NCBI RefSeq assembly: GCF_027596085.1
Contig: NC_072452.1
Coordinates: 3,942,314 to 4,006,313, forward strand
Source: Anoplopoma fimbria
Lineage: Eukaryota > Chordata > Actinopteri > Perciformes > Anoplopomatidae
DNA: 64,000 nt
Direction of reading: 5' to 3'
In this document: positions 36,421 through 47,540 of the stretch, in pieces
How the letters are laid out: each line of letters opens with the position of its first letter
Numbering within the stretch: position 1 is the first letter of the stretch
Made by a program: the position numbers and the translations under genes
Notes under the pieces: generated by a model
What the model was told of the DNA's origin: nothing
Seen by the model: the letters and a program-made list of their open reading frames with translations, nothing else
Databases searched by the model: none

Positions 36421-37029
36421 AATATTAATATACTACAATTTGTGCTATTAAACTATATTAATGCACTTCAAGCTCAGAGATAAGTGCTCCAATTATTATA
36501 GCGGTGAGTGGCCAAATCAAGACTCAAAAACAAGCAGACTGACATGATGTGGTTGTTTCATGAAAGCCCCAAAACAGGGTAAATAGGGTACTATTTAACT
36601 TTTAAGATTTTTATCTTAAATATTCTTAGCTCATGGGAAAATATTTTAAGGTCTTAAAAGAATGAATGTCCACCATACTGTATGCTGTGAATCTTATATT
36701 TTATTAAGAATCTGTCATAAGATTCACTTTATTATAGCAGTATCAGCAGAAAGGAAATATAATTTAAATTTTCTCAGGTTTCATGACCTATGGAAATTAT
36801 TGAACTTCTAGAGGCTTACATTCAATCCAGGAAGGGAAATGGAAATCATGAAACTTGGAGTTATGAGGAATGTACAATAAATTCTATTCAATTCTTTGTT
36901 TTCCACACTCAGAACATAATAGGTGGCTGTTCATTTCCTTCCAGTCTGAGTAAGAGATCTTTTGAGGATCTGAGTTTAGGTTGGGCCAGAGTTTTAACAA
37001 GAGCAACAAGATCAAGTTGAGACCAGGTA
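36421..37029. other. Non-coding stretch, no gene seen
   Basis: AT-rich unique DNA without a recognised repeat or domain. Confidence 0.5.
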
Positions 37030-37397
37030 CATCAACGCATAATGATACATAACGTTGCTTTGTTTCACTTCATGGTGTTGTAAAGTTTGCCGTCACATAT
37101 CAAGCAGTAAACTTGTTAGAAATTGTGCAATACTGGCCAAGTTAACGTTGCTTACAAACCACCAAAGTGAATGTGTAAGGATCGGTTATATTGCACCTTG
37201 CTTTTTAAGCAATAACGCCACACTATGTGGGCTGGGTTTCTGAGATTCGCAGAGGTTTTTTTTTTTTTTTTTTTTTTGTCCTAACATACAGCAGTGATGT
37301 GGCTTCACCTGCACAAAATGCACCCAGGCATTTTCAGGGAAAAAGGGGCTCATTGAATTTGTCGAGCCTGCAAACAATATTGTGGAAATTCCCTAGA
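37030..37397 (-). repeat. Possible retroposed fragment with poly(T)
   Basis: A run of 22 T at 37256-37277 splits the segment. The left part (ACTTGTTAGAAATTGTGC, AAGTTAACGTTGC, CCACCAAAGTGAATG, AGCAATAACGCCACAC) reads like a fish dispersed repeat I vaguely know. The T-run could be the poly(A) tail of an antisense insertion whose body is the right-hand sequence 37278-37397. No source gene is recognised. Confidence 0.3.
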
Positions 37398-37745
37398 TTT
37401 AACAATTCAATTCAATAGAGTTTATTTTGTATAGCCCAAAATCACAAATTACAAATTTGCCTCAGAGGGCTTTACAATCTGTACACATGTGACATCCTCT
37501 GTCCTTCCCTCACATCGGCACAGGAAAAACTCCCCTAAAAAAAACAAAGAAACCTCTGGGAGAACGACAGAGGAGGGATCCTTCTCCCAGGATGGACAGA
37601 ATGCAATAGATGTCATGTGTACAGAATGAACAGCATAACAGAGTTACAACACATTCAATGCATATGACATAAATGATTCATATAATCACAGAAGTAAGCA
37701 GAGTAACGAAGGAAAAAATTAAGACTACTTATAATAGCAGCAGAC
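37398..37745 (-). mobile_element. L2-like LINE 3' UTR, antisense
   Basis: The plus strand starts with the complement of the LINE tail (AATTCAATTCAATAGAGTTT), then GTATAGCCCAAAATCACAAA, CCTCAGAGGGCTTTACAATC, CACATCGGCACAGGAAAAAC and GGATCCTTCTCCCAGGATGG. All are reverse complements of 58440-58650. Only the last 350 bp of the element were inserted or survive, so it is a 5'-truncated copy. It is little diverged from the copy at 57.9-58.7 kb, hence probably younger than the 6.7 kb copy. Confidence 0.9.
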
Positions 37746-37788
37746 AAAACTGGAATTTATTCTTGTTGGTGTAAATGTTGGACAATAT

Positions 37789-38355
37789 GGAGGAGGCCGG
37801 CCTATCAGGACAAAAGGAGGAGGCCGGTCTATCGTCAGGAGAGGAGAAGGAGGCCAGTCTGTCATCAGCAGAGGAGGAGACCAATCTATCAAAAGGTGGA
37901 GATGAGGAAGCTGGTTTATCAGGAGGAGGTTGGTCTATCATGAGGAGAAGAGGATCGAGTTTATCATCAGGAGAAGAGGAGACCTGTTTATAATCAGCAG
38001 AAGAGGAGACCTGTTCATCATTAGGAGAGAAAGAGGCCAGTTTATTGTCAGGAGAGACAAAGGCCGGTCTATCATCAGGAGAAAAAGAGGCTAGTTTATC
38101 GTATTAGAGGAGGTGGTGAGCCTATCACCAGGAGAGGAGGATAAGGTCAGTCTTTAATCAGGAGTAGAGGAGGAGGCAGGTGTATCAGGGGAAGAGGAGG
38201 AGGACGGCCTGTCATCATGAAAGGAGGAGGAGGCTGGTATATCATCAGAAGGAAAGAAGGAGGCCGGTCTATCATCAGGAGGTGAGGAGGAGGACGGTCT
38301 ATCATCAGGAAAAAAAAGCCGCTCTATCAGGAGGAGGCTGGTATATCAGGCGGAG
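37789..38355 (+). repeat. 27-30 bp minisatellite (AGGCCGGTCTATCATCAGGA)
   Basis: About 20 degenerate copies. The AGGCC(G/A)GTCT(A)TC landmark falls at 37797, 37824, 37854, 37881 and 37911, so early spacing is 27 or 30 bp, then becomes irregular. Because most units are multiples of three, plus-strand frames (37775-37993 and 38180-38479) stay open and read as EEAGLSSGEE-like repeats. There is no start context or flanking exon to suggest translation. It directly abuts the antisense LINE tail. Confidence 0.9.
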
Positions 38356-39846
38356 TGGAGCAGGCCAGAGGTGTAATGAGATGCTGAGGCTGGGCTGCCT
38401 AACAATAGCTGCTGTGTGTTGCTGCTTAGCCTGCTGCTCTCCACCTATTTGTCATAATCACAGCCAGTTTTCTCATTAGTGGAAACCATTAGCCCTTAAA
38501 GCTTTATCTGACTCTTATCAGCTCCACCACTACCACATAACCACCAGTGCGCTCACACACTCTCACAAAACGAACACACAGTAAAAAAAACAAAAAACTA
38601 AAAACACTCAGAGAACACAGCTTATGCAGTGCAGCCTAGCAGAAACTGCACCCATATTGCCATAGCACCACTGGCCCACAATGCCTTGCCCAAGTATCTC
38701 ATAAAGAAGTCATTGACCCCACACCTCTAACTGAGCAACTCCGGCAGTGCCAGCACCAGTTACAAAGCACAACCATCCTAATCTGGCTCCATTAGCAGCA
38801 TCTGTCCCTCCCCACTTCCTGGGCTTTGTTCAGCTGTCAGAATGACCAATGACATCGCACTGCTGCCTGATTCATGGCGGCGACCCTGAGATCACATCTG
38901 ATGGGAGCCTCAGTCCAAACGACAAAACGCACCCCCAGCAACCCATTATAGTCTATTTATCTAGCTGGACATCTAATGGGAGCGCTTCTTTTCCACTCTG
39001 ACAATGTGATGCTATCAGTGAAGGCTTGGTTAAGACTTGGACTGCTTGGCTGGAGTTATCTGGAGTGGTGCAGGTTAATAACTGGAATTGCTGTTAACTT
39101 CTGAAACCCATAAAAAGGAATTAGACTTGACTGAGGTCTTTTAAAGCTTCTCTGGTTTAAGATCAGAACAATGTAGTTGGAGGTGTGTTTAATCGTCAAG
39201 CATTGTCTGAAACCTTTCATCTAACAAGCTGGGTTGGAAAAAATCTACATGTAGTGGATGATAATTCCTTACAGGTTTCAATATAGCTCAAGGCTACAAG
39301 GCTGCATATTAAAACACATCTTTAATTTCAAGCAAAAGACAGCTCCCATAGAAAGACGTGCCATCCATGCTGTCATTCTAATTAAACACTGTAAAACAAT
39401 ATTGTTTACTGGATAAGGCCTGAGGCTTGTTTAAAGGTACTTTGTCAGTTTAACTAAGTTTAGCATTGTGCTTAAAGAAAGTGTTTGGTAATGTTGAGAA
39501 ACTAACAAGAGTGCTTATGATCCAACCAAAAAACCCAGCAGAGTGTTGCTAACTCTTCCTTTTGTTTATGCTGGTGTTGGGATCTGGCAGGAGCGTGATT
39601 GGTTATAAGCAATTATGAAAATGTAACTATTTATATAAATAAAAAATATTAATATCAATAGGATTATTAGCATATATTAGGAATAACGAGGAACCAGCCT
39701 GATATCAGGACCAATACCAAAACTGTGGATTAAGTCTCAAATCTGGTGTTCACTCAAAGTGTCAAAATCAAAGTACTATTCCACAATCAGAGTGAACAGT
39801 GAAGGGTTGAATCAGAATACTGACTACAACAACCAGCTATTCACAA
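38356..39846. other. Non-coding stretch, no gene seen
   Basis: Unique DNA. No ORF with a domain and no recognised transposon. 39600-39830 may belong to the unresolved composite that follows. Confidence 0.45.
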
Positions 39847-40160
39847 GCAAGGACCACACCATCAAATAGAAGCAGTTTACTACTATTACCTTTAAAAAAA
39901 AGTGATTGGGATGTTAGGCTTGAACTTCGTATAGCTCGTCCGCTTAACAAAATATATTGTGGGGAGCTCCGATATGGAATACCCCGTAGCACCCGGGCAC
40001 GGCGACACCCCACTGCTCCTGAAATTCTGCTAAGTAGCTTCAATTTACTTGCAAGGACCACACCATCAAATAGAAGCGTTTAACAGATTTATTAAAGGTA
40101 AAAGTTAATGAGTTAATAGGGTACTTTCCATAACACCCAGGCACGGCAAAACCCCCCAAA
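39847..40160. repeat. Scrambled short direct duplications
   Basis: A 27-bp phrase starting GCAAGGACCACACCATCAAA is identical at 39847-39873 and 40051-40077 (spacing 204). A second phrase, AGCACCCGGGCACGGCGACA at 39988, is repeated as AACACCCAGGCACGGCAAAA at 40132 (spacing 144). CTGCTCCTGAAATTCTGC at 40013 recurs exactly at 43077. The differing spacings mean this is not one simple tandem array. Confidence 0.85.
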
Positions 40161-41524
40161 ACCCCATGTTACTTTAGACCAGATTGACCCGAGTTGAGAG
40201 CTTTACGATCTGGGCGAATGAAGTGGAGGTAAGGAAGTAGTGATTCAGGAAACAAACCAACCAACTGCATGCGTTGTAAATCATATCTTGTGATGCTACT
40301 CAGCTAACGAAATATATGTATTCCAATAAGCATTGTGGTTTGAGTGAGGCGATGACCTCATAGTCGGAGAAGTACGTGAGTCAGAGAAGTTAGTTCACAT
40401 GGTATGATCCATAAAGAAGAAATGTGGACAATAAAACCAAAGCCTTTGAATGGACATACTCTTACAAACGTACCCACTTAAATCAGAAATGAAAGCACAG
40501 AAAAATAAACCTAAGAGCCCATTATGATCAGAATTCTTATACATCATTCACTGCCCAACGATACTGTAAACAGAGAAGAGGAATAGGGCTGAAACAAGTG
40601 GTTTCCACAATCACAAATAAAGTCCCTGCAGACAAATTTCTCTTTTTAAAAGATGAGAATAATTTGGATATCGTGGGTTTTTTGATTGACATCACTGCAC
40701 ACCTGAATAAACTGAATTTAAAGCTGCAAGTTAAGGTCACATGAATTCAATCATTTTTTCAAAAATGAAGTACTTTATATTAAGAGTCACATTTTTCAGA
40801 AGCTTTCTTTTATGCTTTTTAATTTTAAATGCATCACTCGTTTTAATTAGAGTTATTTTTTATAGCAGTATGTATAATTTATAGTTCATCAAGTTCAATG
40901 ATGGAGTTCTGTTCATCAATGATAGTCAAAATTGAGGCAGGAGTTACGAGTTAACAATCGCGTTGAAAATGAAGGAGCCTATGATGTCTGCAAGAGGGAC
41001 GATGTTCTGAACATCTGGATTGAGAAACAAGAAAGCTATCGTGTTGGAACTCGCACTTGCAAGTTCGAGGAGCCGATTGACTGCAAACCATCTTCGGTCA
41101 TTGAAACCACCAAAACCGGCAAAGGAAGCGGCATTGTTTTACAGACCAATTGTGTGGGTCTGTGGGTTGATTATCTCAGGAGACGTTCCTGTTAGCAAGG
41201 AGGTTGAGTCAGAGAAAGAGTTCAGTGCGGCTTGCACTGACCGGTGAGATAGAGTCCTCTAGCAGACATCCACAGATTTCTCTTGATGAAACTGATATGT
41301 CTGTGACACTAAATTAACTCATAAACTTTGTCCACAAACTACGCTCACAACCCAACAGGGTTCTAAGTTGTTAGAACTCTCAATTTACCGTGTGTCTGGA
41401 CAAACTCAGAGCAGATACGACCCGACACTCAAATCATTAAGGCTGAGTCTACCATGTTTTATGATACCATTGACAAACAACAAACTTTCCTTGATATTCT
41501 AGTTCTAGTCTTAGTAAGTCCCTG

Positions 41525-41527
<3 letters not shown>
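40161..41527. other. Unresolved stretch, possibly old transposon
   Basis: Flanked by the duplicated phrases at 39.85-40.16 kb and 43.08 kb. An 87-codon plus frame (40932-41195) reads normally in composition, with four cysteines, but matches no family I know. No RT, integrase or transposase motif is visible. Confidence 0.35.

Positions 41528-41589
<62 letters not shown>
41528..41589. repeat. (AT)n microsatellite
   Basis: About 31 AT units. Confidence 0.97.
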
Positions 41590-41594
<5 letters not shown>

Positions 41595-43270
41595 AGTGGA
41601 TAGCTTGGCACAGCATTCCGGTGCCAGATGCCCTGGCTAGAGAGAGCTGCTGTGGTTGCTGTAGTAGGCAGGGGGCATTAAGGTTCTCCTGCCAGTTCTG
41701 GTTGATGTGATTGCTGGGAATGGAAAACTGGGGGTCACTCGAACATGGGAAGCTAGAAAACCGATGAATAAGCAGAAACTATTGTCAACCATTGAGACAT
41801 CGTTCGTTGAGACAGCTTGGTAGCTTTCTGAATTGTCGTGTCGGCTTACCTAGCCTATCTACGTAGGTTATATGTATACATATATACGGTGTGTAGTGCA
41901 GCAACATCACAAATTGAATGAGCATGGAACTATTGAATCTGAGTCAAGTCAAGACGGACGGCATGACAAATTACTGGTTCCAGTCATTTTGACTTATAAT
42001 GACAGGTTGAATTGAGCTTGAGTCGAGACAGATGGCAACGGCAGGTTAATTTTGCAATTACATGCTCCTCAGATGGTCCCGTTTTCACAGTGGAGTGTCG
42101 TTTTGACTTCGGCCAATTATTTTGCTTGTACTTGTAATCTGCTAGCGACTTGCTATGAGGAAGTGTCAGATATGACCCTCAGAGCGTTTAGATGATGCTA
42201 AAATAGTGTTACGTAGTGCAACAATGGGACTGATTGAATGAGCGAGGACAGATTGAATCAAACTCAAGTCCAGATAGATGACACGATCGTGCATACTTTA
42301 TATTATACTACTATAGTATAATGGAGTGCCATGGAGAAACTGGCCAGTAAAGATAATCCAAGTTTAAGTCACTTCCACATTGACTTCACTTTTCAGAACC
42401 GGAGGTTGCCGCCTGGTTAACATGTATCACCTCAAAGGAACGTGTAGAGTTAATGAATCAGTTTGCCCATCACTACTGTCTTTGAGCTAAAGGATATGGA
42501 TGAATTGTCCCTTTACAGGTGCGCAGTGTTTGGTCTGCGTGATGACATCCGGAAAAGTTCTGGTGGTGAGAGAGCGGTGATATGAGAGCGTTGAAACTAC
42601 TGCTTTGTTTTATGTTCAGAGAAATGGATTTCCTTTATTATTTAGCGTCTTAGGCTGTGGCCTCATTGAAATTTCTTGATTAAGGCTGGCCATCTGCAGA
42701 CCTTGCTGGAACATGATTATGCTGCAACAATGTATTTTACTAGACTGGTGGGGTCGATGAAAGAAGTCATCCTTGGAGGCCGATGGAGTAGGAGAACTGT
42801 GGCGACGGTGATGACCTGTCCGTGAATTGCCTCTTCTTGTTTTTTTTGTGAGGTCAGCATGGGAGAGTTGTTGAGGCTTGCTGGACTCACTTTTGTGGAC
42901 GTCTTTTGGAATACAGAGAACAGGATCTCATGTGCGGATGCGGCAGAAAAGTTTTTGTGCTCCTGTCACTGGTTCTGCTGTTGCGAGCTGACTGAATACG
43001 AGAGCGGAACAGGACGAGCGGGTTAGGCGGGTATTTGTGGGTATAAAGGAAGTGGCACACGGCTGAGGAGTGGTCCTGCTCCTGAAATTCTGCAAGGTAT
43101 CTCCAATCATTGAAACACGTATGCACAAAATCATTACACAAAACTGGTCTTTAAAATATAACAGACTTTATTTATCTATAACAATACTGTAAATAATTTT
43201 ATAAATCAACAAACTATTATACAATTACAAGCACACTACTTAAAAGCAATAAAAAATCATGTGGTGAGGG

Positions 43271-43272
<2 letters not shown>
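41590..43272. other. Unresolved stretch with three diverged repeats
   Basis: GTGTAGTGCAGCAACATCAC (41890), followed by AAATTGAATGAGC, GAGTCAAGTCAAGACGGACG and ATGACA, recurs as ACGTAGTGCAACAATGGGAC (42212), TGATTGAATGAGC, CTCAAGTCCAGATAGATGAC. A partial third occurs near 42006 (TTGAATTGAGC, GAGTCGAGACAGATGGCAAC). A GGAGGTTGCCGCCTGG repeat scrap lies near 42401. CTGCTCCTGAAATTCTGC at 43077 duplicates 40013. No protein motif is recognised. Confidence 0.45.

Positions 43273-43318
<46 letters not shown>
43273..43318. repeat. (GT)n microsatellite
   Basis: About 23 uninterrupted GT units. Confidence 0.97.
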
Positions 43319-43320
<2 letters not shown>

Positions 43321-43879
43321 GAGGGGGAGGAGAAAGAAAAAGAGTGAGATGGCGGATGTAGTCACATAAAGTAATCATGTCACGCAATACTCCACAATGG
43401 TAGCAAGGCAGCGATTATTTAATTGGGCAATAAGTCACACAATGGAGGCCGCGCTTGCAGGCCATGCGTGTATGAAATAATCATAACAGCACAGCGTATA
43501 TGTGTGTGGGTTAGTTTAAAAAGAAGTAGAAAAGAAAGCACTCAAAACAAGGCAGATCCTCAACGCAGCAGTAAAATACAGCAACTGTTACTTTATCACA
43601 CAGAAGGCCGACTGGCAGCCGAGGCACTGGTGCCTTAACTAATAAAGTACAGTTTACCAACTTTACTCGCGGTGGCTGATGTAAACAAAACACTATTACA
43701 GCCGCGTGGAACAACACTATTACAGCAGCATGAAACAAGAATAATACTGCAGCAAAAAAACAACAACAGTAATGTTACACAGCACTGAACGGGACTTGGC
43801 GATCCGTAAAACACACAACACATTAACAGTACAGTTAATTGGTGTTCTTCGGGGTTAAAGTTTGTCCAAAATAGTTTTT
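43319..43879. other. Non-coding stretch, no gene seen
   Basis: ACACTATTACAGC recurs near 43690 and 43714, together with related CAGCA and ACAACA words. No recognised element. Confidence 0.5.
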
Positions 43880-44765
43880 TTTTTGGATGGTGAACGTTGG
43901 TGGACAGCCATTTTCAGGTCTCTCCAGAGATGCTCAATTGGGTTTAGGTCAGGGCTCTGGCTGGGCCAGTCAAGAATGGTCACAGACTTGTTCCAAGCCA
44001 CTCCTTTGTTATTTTAGCTGTGTGCTTCGGGTCATTGTCTTGTTGGAAGGTGAACCTTCGGCCCAGTCTGAGGTCCTGAGCACTCTGGAAGAGGTTTTCT
44101 TCCAGGATATCTCTGTACTTGGCCGCATTCATCTTTCCTTCAATTGCAACCAGTCGTCCTGTCCCTGCAGCTGAAAAACACCCCCATAGCATGATGCTGC
44201 CACCACCATGTTTCACTGTTGGGATTGTATTGGGCAGGTGATGAGCAGTGCCTGGTTTTCTCCACACATACCGCTTAGAATTAACGCCAAAAAGTTCAAT
44301 CTTGGTCTCATCAGACCAGAGAATCTTTTTTCTCATAGTTTGGGAGTCCTCCATGTGTTTTTTGGCAAACTCTATGCAGGCTTTCATATGTCTTGCACTG
44401 AGGAGAGGCTTCCGTCGGGCCACTCTGCCATAAAGCCCCGACTGGTGGAGGGCTGCAGTGATAGTTGACTTTGTGGAACTTTCTCCCATCTTCCTACTGC
44501 ATCTCTGGAGCTCAGCCACAGTGATCTTTGGGTTCTTCTTTACCTCTCTCACCAAGGCTCTTCTCCCACGATTGCTCAGTTTGGCTGGACGGCCAGGTCT
44601 AGGAAGAGTTCTGGTCATCCCATACTTCTTCCATTTAAGGATTATGGAGGCCACTGTGCTGCAGAAATTCTTTTGTAACCTTGGCCAGATCTGTGCCTTG
44701 CCACAATTCTGTCTCTGAGCTCCTTGGGCAGTTAAAGACCTCATGATTCTCATTTGTTCTGACAT
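43880..44765 (-). pseudogene. Tc1-like transposase pseudogene
   Basis: A 261-codon frame (43980-44765) holds the middle of a DDE transposase: STVASIILKWKKYG (end of the helix-turn-helix), PRPGRPAKLS (AT-hook-like, residues 56-64), first Asp in ILWSDETK (residue 152), second Asp in [12 protein letters not shown] (residue 243). Three defects are visible. Residues 1 to about 36 are out of frame: the neighbouring frame reads LPKELRDRIVARHRSGQG, the expected start of the paired-like DNA-binding domain, and a deletion follows it near 44655. Near 43988-43992 one A seems missing, so the frame ends in WLGTSL. The following [16 protein letters not shown], which holds the catalytic Glu, lies in another frame at about 43930-43977. 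The C-terminus is then cut off at the truncated edge. No active enzyme can result. Confidence 0.93.
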
Positions 44766-45121
44766 GCACTGTGAGCTGTAAGGTCTTATATAGACAGGTG
44801 TGTGCCTTTCCTAATCAAGTCCAATCAGTTTAATTAAACACAGCTGGACTCCAATGAAGGAGTAGAACCATCTCAAGGAGGATCAGAAGAAATGGACAGC
44901 ATGTGAGTTAAATATGAGTGTCACAGCAAAGGGTCTGAATACTTATGACCATGTGATATTTCAAATTTGCAAAAAAATCTACATTTCTGTTTTTTTCTGT
45001 TAAGATGGGTTGCTGAGTGTACATTAATGCGAAAAAAAAATGAACTTTTTCGATTTTAGCAAATGGCTGCAATGAAACAAAGAGTGGAAAATTTAAAGGG
45101 GTCTGAATACTTTCCGTACCC
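43880..45121 (-). mobile_element. Tc1-like DNA transposon, truncated at its 3' side
   Basis: The right edge carries the outer repeat GGGGTCTGAATACTTTCCGT at 45098-45117, ending ACCC at 45121. An inner repeat, GGGTCTGAATACTTATGACC, lies at 44931-44950. This is the IR/DR layout of Sleeping Beauty-type fish Tc1 elements, with about 170 bp between the direct repeats. The transposase gene runs leftward. At the left side homology stops near 43880 within the last part of the coding region, and no terminal repeat follows, so that end is lost. The element cannot be mobilised even in trans because it lacks one terminal repeat. Confidence 0.92.
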
Positions 45122-45146
45122 ATTTGCTAAAATCGAAAAAGTTCAT

Positions 45147-45152
<6 letters not shown>
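45034..45152. repeat. 33-bp perfect inverted repeat at the Tc1 edge
   Basis: 45034-45066 and 45120-45152 are exact reverse complements over 33 bases, around a 53-base spacer that holds the terminal direct repeat. The inner arm is normal Tc1 terminal sequence (TGAACTTTTTCGATTTTAGC). The outer arm lies beyond the canonical end of the element and is followed at once by the (AT)n array. Confidence 0.95.

Positions 45153-45209
<57 letters not shown>
45152..45209. repeat. (AT)n microsatellite
   Basis: About 29 AT units abutting the transposon's outer inverted arm. TA-rich DNA is the target of Tc1 elements. Confidence 0.97.
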
Positions 45210-45215
<6 letters not shown>

Positions 45216-45466
45216 CAGAAGCAGTTATTTTGGTTATATTCATGGCAGAAGTGCAGCTCGACTCAGTTAAAGTGGTTTCCCGCAGCAAAGATGCCGACAG
45301 AGCAGAAGCGAAAGACCGACAACGGTTAGATCGATCAGAGCGACTGGGCTTTTTTCAGAGTTTAAAGAGACAGCATTTCAGACAGAGGGTGTATACTAAG
45401 CAGACAGTATGAGAAAAACAATGTGTTTTTTGAACATTGAAGTATTTAACATGTTCTAGTGGAAAA

Positions 45467-45635
45467 CCAAAATAAAACTATTAACATGTCAACTAACATT
45501 ATGTCACCATTAGGTTCCTCCATCCCCTCTCAATTATTCCCTTCTTCTATTCCAAATAAAACCATTAACATGTGAATTAACATAATGTCACCATTAAATT
45601 CCTCCATCCCCTCTCAATAATCCCCTTCTTTCTCT
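45467..45635. repeat. Tandem duplication, about 85-bp unit
   Basis: Unit 1 starts CCAAAATAAAACTATTAACA (45467), unit 2 CCAAATAAAACCATTAACAT (45552). Both continue with ATGTCACCATTA and TTCCTCCATCCCCTCTCAAT, with scattered substitutions. A pyrimidine-rich stretch follows to about 45735. Confidence 0.9.
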
Positions 45636-45735
45636 CCTACCTTCATCCTCCTGTCCTATCCTCAACTTCCTCCTCTTCATTCATCCTCCTCTCTCTCCCT
45701 CCCTCCACTTTCTCTGTTTCCTCATCTCTCCATGT

Positions 45736-47069
45736 CATTAAGCCCTCGGCCCGCCCATGCACTAAAACATGTAAAAGGTTTTCAATTTTAGGAGAGATTT
45801 GTTTGTGGCATTAATAGTCTTTAGTTTTCCACATGGTTTCCCAGCAGTTGGAGACATTAGAAAGAGAAGTGAGGTGCAACACATTTCCCCTCTCACCCTC
45901 TCATTCCTGTCTCATCTGTCATACACAGAGACGCAGGCAGGAAGAGAACAGAACACAAAAGGAAAGTAAGAAAGATAGCAACTGAAAGTGAGACATTTAA
46001 GAAGAGAGTGGTGGCAGATTTTATTTGCACCTTTTTAGGGAGACAGAACTTTATTTGAGAGAGATGTTGCTCTATCACTGGTTAAAAAGTATGATGAGAC
46101 TTTGAAGTAGAATTATCTTTGACAATGCCTGATCATAATAGGAAGGCAATTTCATTACTCTGTTTAGTAAACCACCTCTACCCATTAGAAGAGAAGAGAA
46201 AATACTTTGGTTTTCTACTATTTGCGTACAAAGTGCAGAAATTGTCTTAGATTTGGGGTGCAAAATGCGAAACCTCTTGTGAATGAAATTAAGTTTCAGA
46301 AATTGTTTAAGTGGTGTTCATTTGTGAAGGTTATCTTGTAAAATCTGTCTTTTTGTCAAGGGACCAAGTGAGACAATAGCTTAAAGGTTGGCCTAAATAC
46401 TTCCTACATGCAGCACTCTATGTTGGGGTTATAGTAGCCTTGGAGTTTGCGCTCTACAGCATTTTTTTTACGATGATTCACTCATTTTTTCAGTAGAACT
46501 GGATACTTTGCAGTGTGGGGACTGCTTTAAAACAGCATTTTGACCTTGTTTTAGACCATGGCGATTTGACGTTGTAATAATCTAGAACTATGTAGACGGT
46601 ACGTTTTACGGAAAATAGAGGCAATTTTAGAGACACCACTATTCAAATGTATGATTTAGTAGTAATTATGGGGTAAATAGAGATATTGGTATTCTTCATT
46701 GATACTCTTCCAATCACTTAATTACACTCAATTTCTCGGCTCAAACGAAATATTTTTGAAAACAAATTGTACTTCCCAATTAAAGCTTTGTAGCTTGTGT
46801 TTAGCTTTTATCTTCATCTACTTCTCTCTACTCTATCTTGTCCTCCTTTTCTTTCTTCTTCCCTCCATCCTTCCTATCATCCCCTCATCTTTCCATCCTG
46901 AGCTCAGGGCTCACTGCAAGCATTGGTTATGTCACCTGCAGCCGACCTAACTGTCTGTAATTAATACAACTAATGTGTGAACACTTTCAGACCGGCTCCT
47001 CTCTCTCCTTCTTTCTTCTCCTCTGCCGCACCCCCCACCCCACCCCTACCCCCACCCAACCCCACCTCG
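45736..47069. other. Non-coding stretch, no gene seen
   Basis: Unique DNA. Pyrimidine-rich at 46810-46905 and C-rich at 47025-47070 (CACCCCACCCCTACCCCCAC). No supported ORF. Confidence 0.5.
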
Positions 47070-47260
47070 TGTCGCCCCCTCAGTTAATCACAGTGTGTTC
47101 CCTGCAAAAGGAGCCGTTAACGGCTTGGTGCGTCAGGAATGGTCCTGGCGCCTCCTGCCGCTAATCGGACCGTTACGACTGAGAAGCTTTGCATTATGCA
47201 AATCACTGGCCGGGAACAGGTGACATTTGTAGGGGAGCCGGGCGACAGGGCGATGGAGTC
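47070..47260. promoter_or_regulatory. Candidate conserved non-coding block
   Basis: Unique, balanced sequence with CAGTTAATCACAGTG near 47081, GGAGCCGTTAACGGCTTGGT near 47111 (containing a GCCGTTAACGGC palindrome), CCGCTAATCGGACCG near 47158 and a perfect octamer ATGCAAAT at 47196-47203 (POU-type site). No ORF or repeat match. This is one of the window's best enhancer-like blocks, by texture only. Confidence 0.3.
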
Positions 47261-47540
47261 TGGCTGATTTAGACATTAGTCCCTGTCACAACGCGACACA
47301 CACACAGACACACAGCTCATCTGCATATTCACACTGCATAAACTCACTGTACGAGCAGAAAGGGCGGAAATAACAAATGACATATAATCTGCTTTTGGTA
47401 CTGTAATTGAAGAGTTCATTTGTACCAGCCCTCTTTTGGAGTAAGTGTTTTTCTTTTAACTTTTTGCTTTTATGTTTAATTTGCTCACAGCTCACTGCTT
47501 TGGTTTCCTTCTCTGGTCTCTTGCTTAGCACACATTTCTA

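Noticed and set aside
39600..43300. LTR retrotransposon bounded by the repeated CTGCTCCTGAAATTCTGC phrase
   Set aside because: The repeated phrase is only about 18 bp exact, flanking similarity fades quickly, and no gag, RT or integrase motif lies between.
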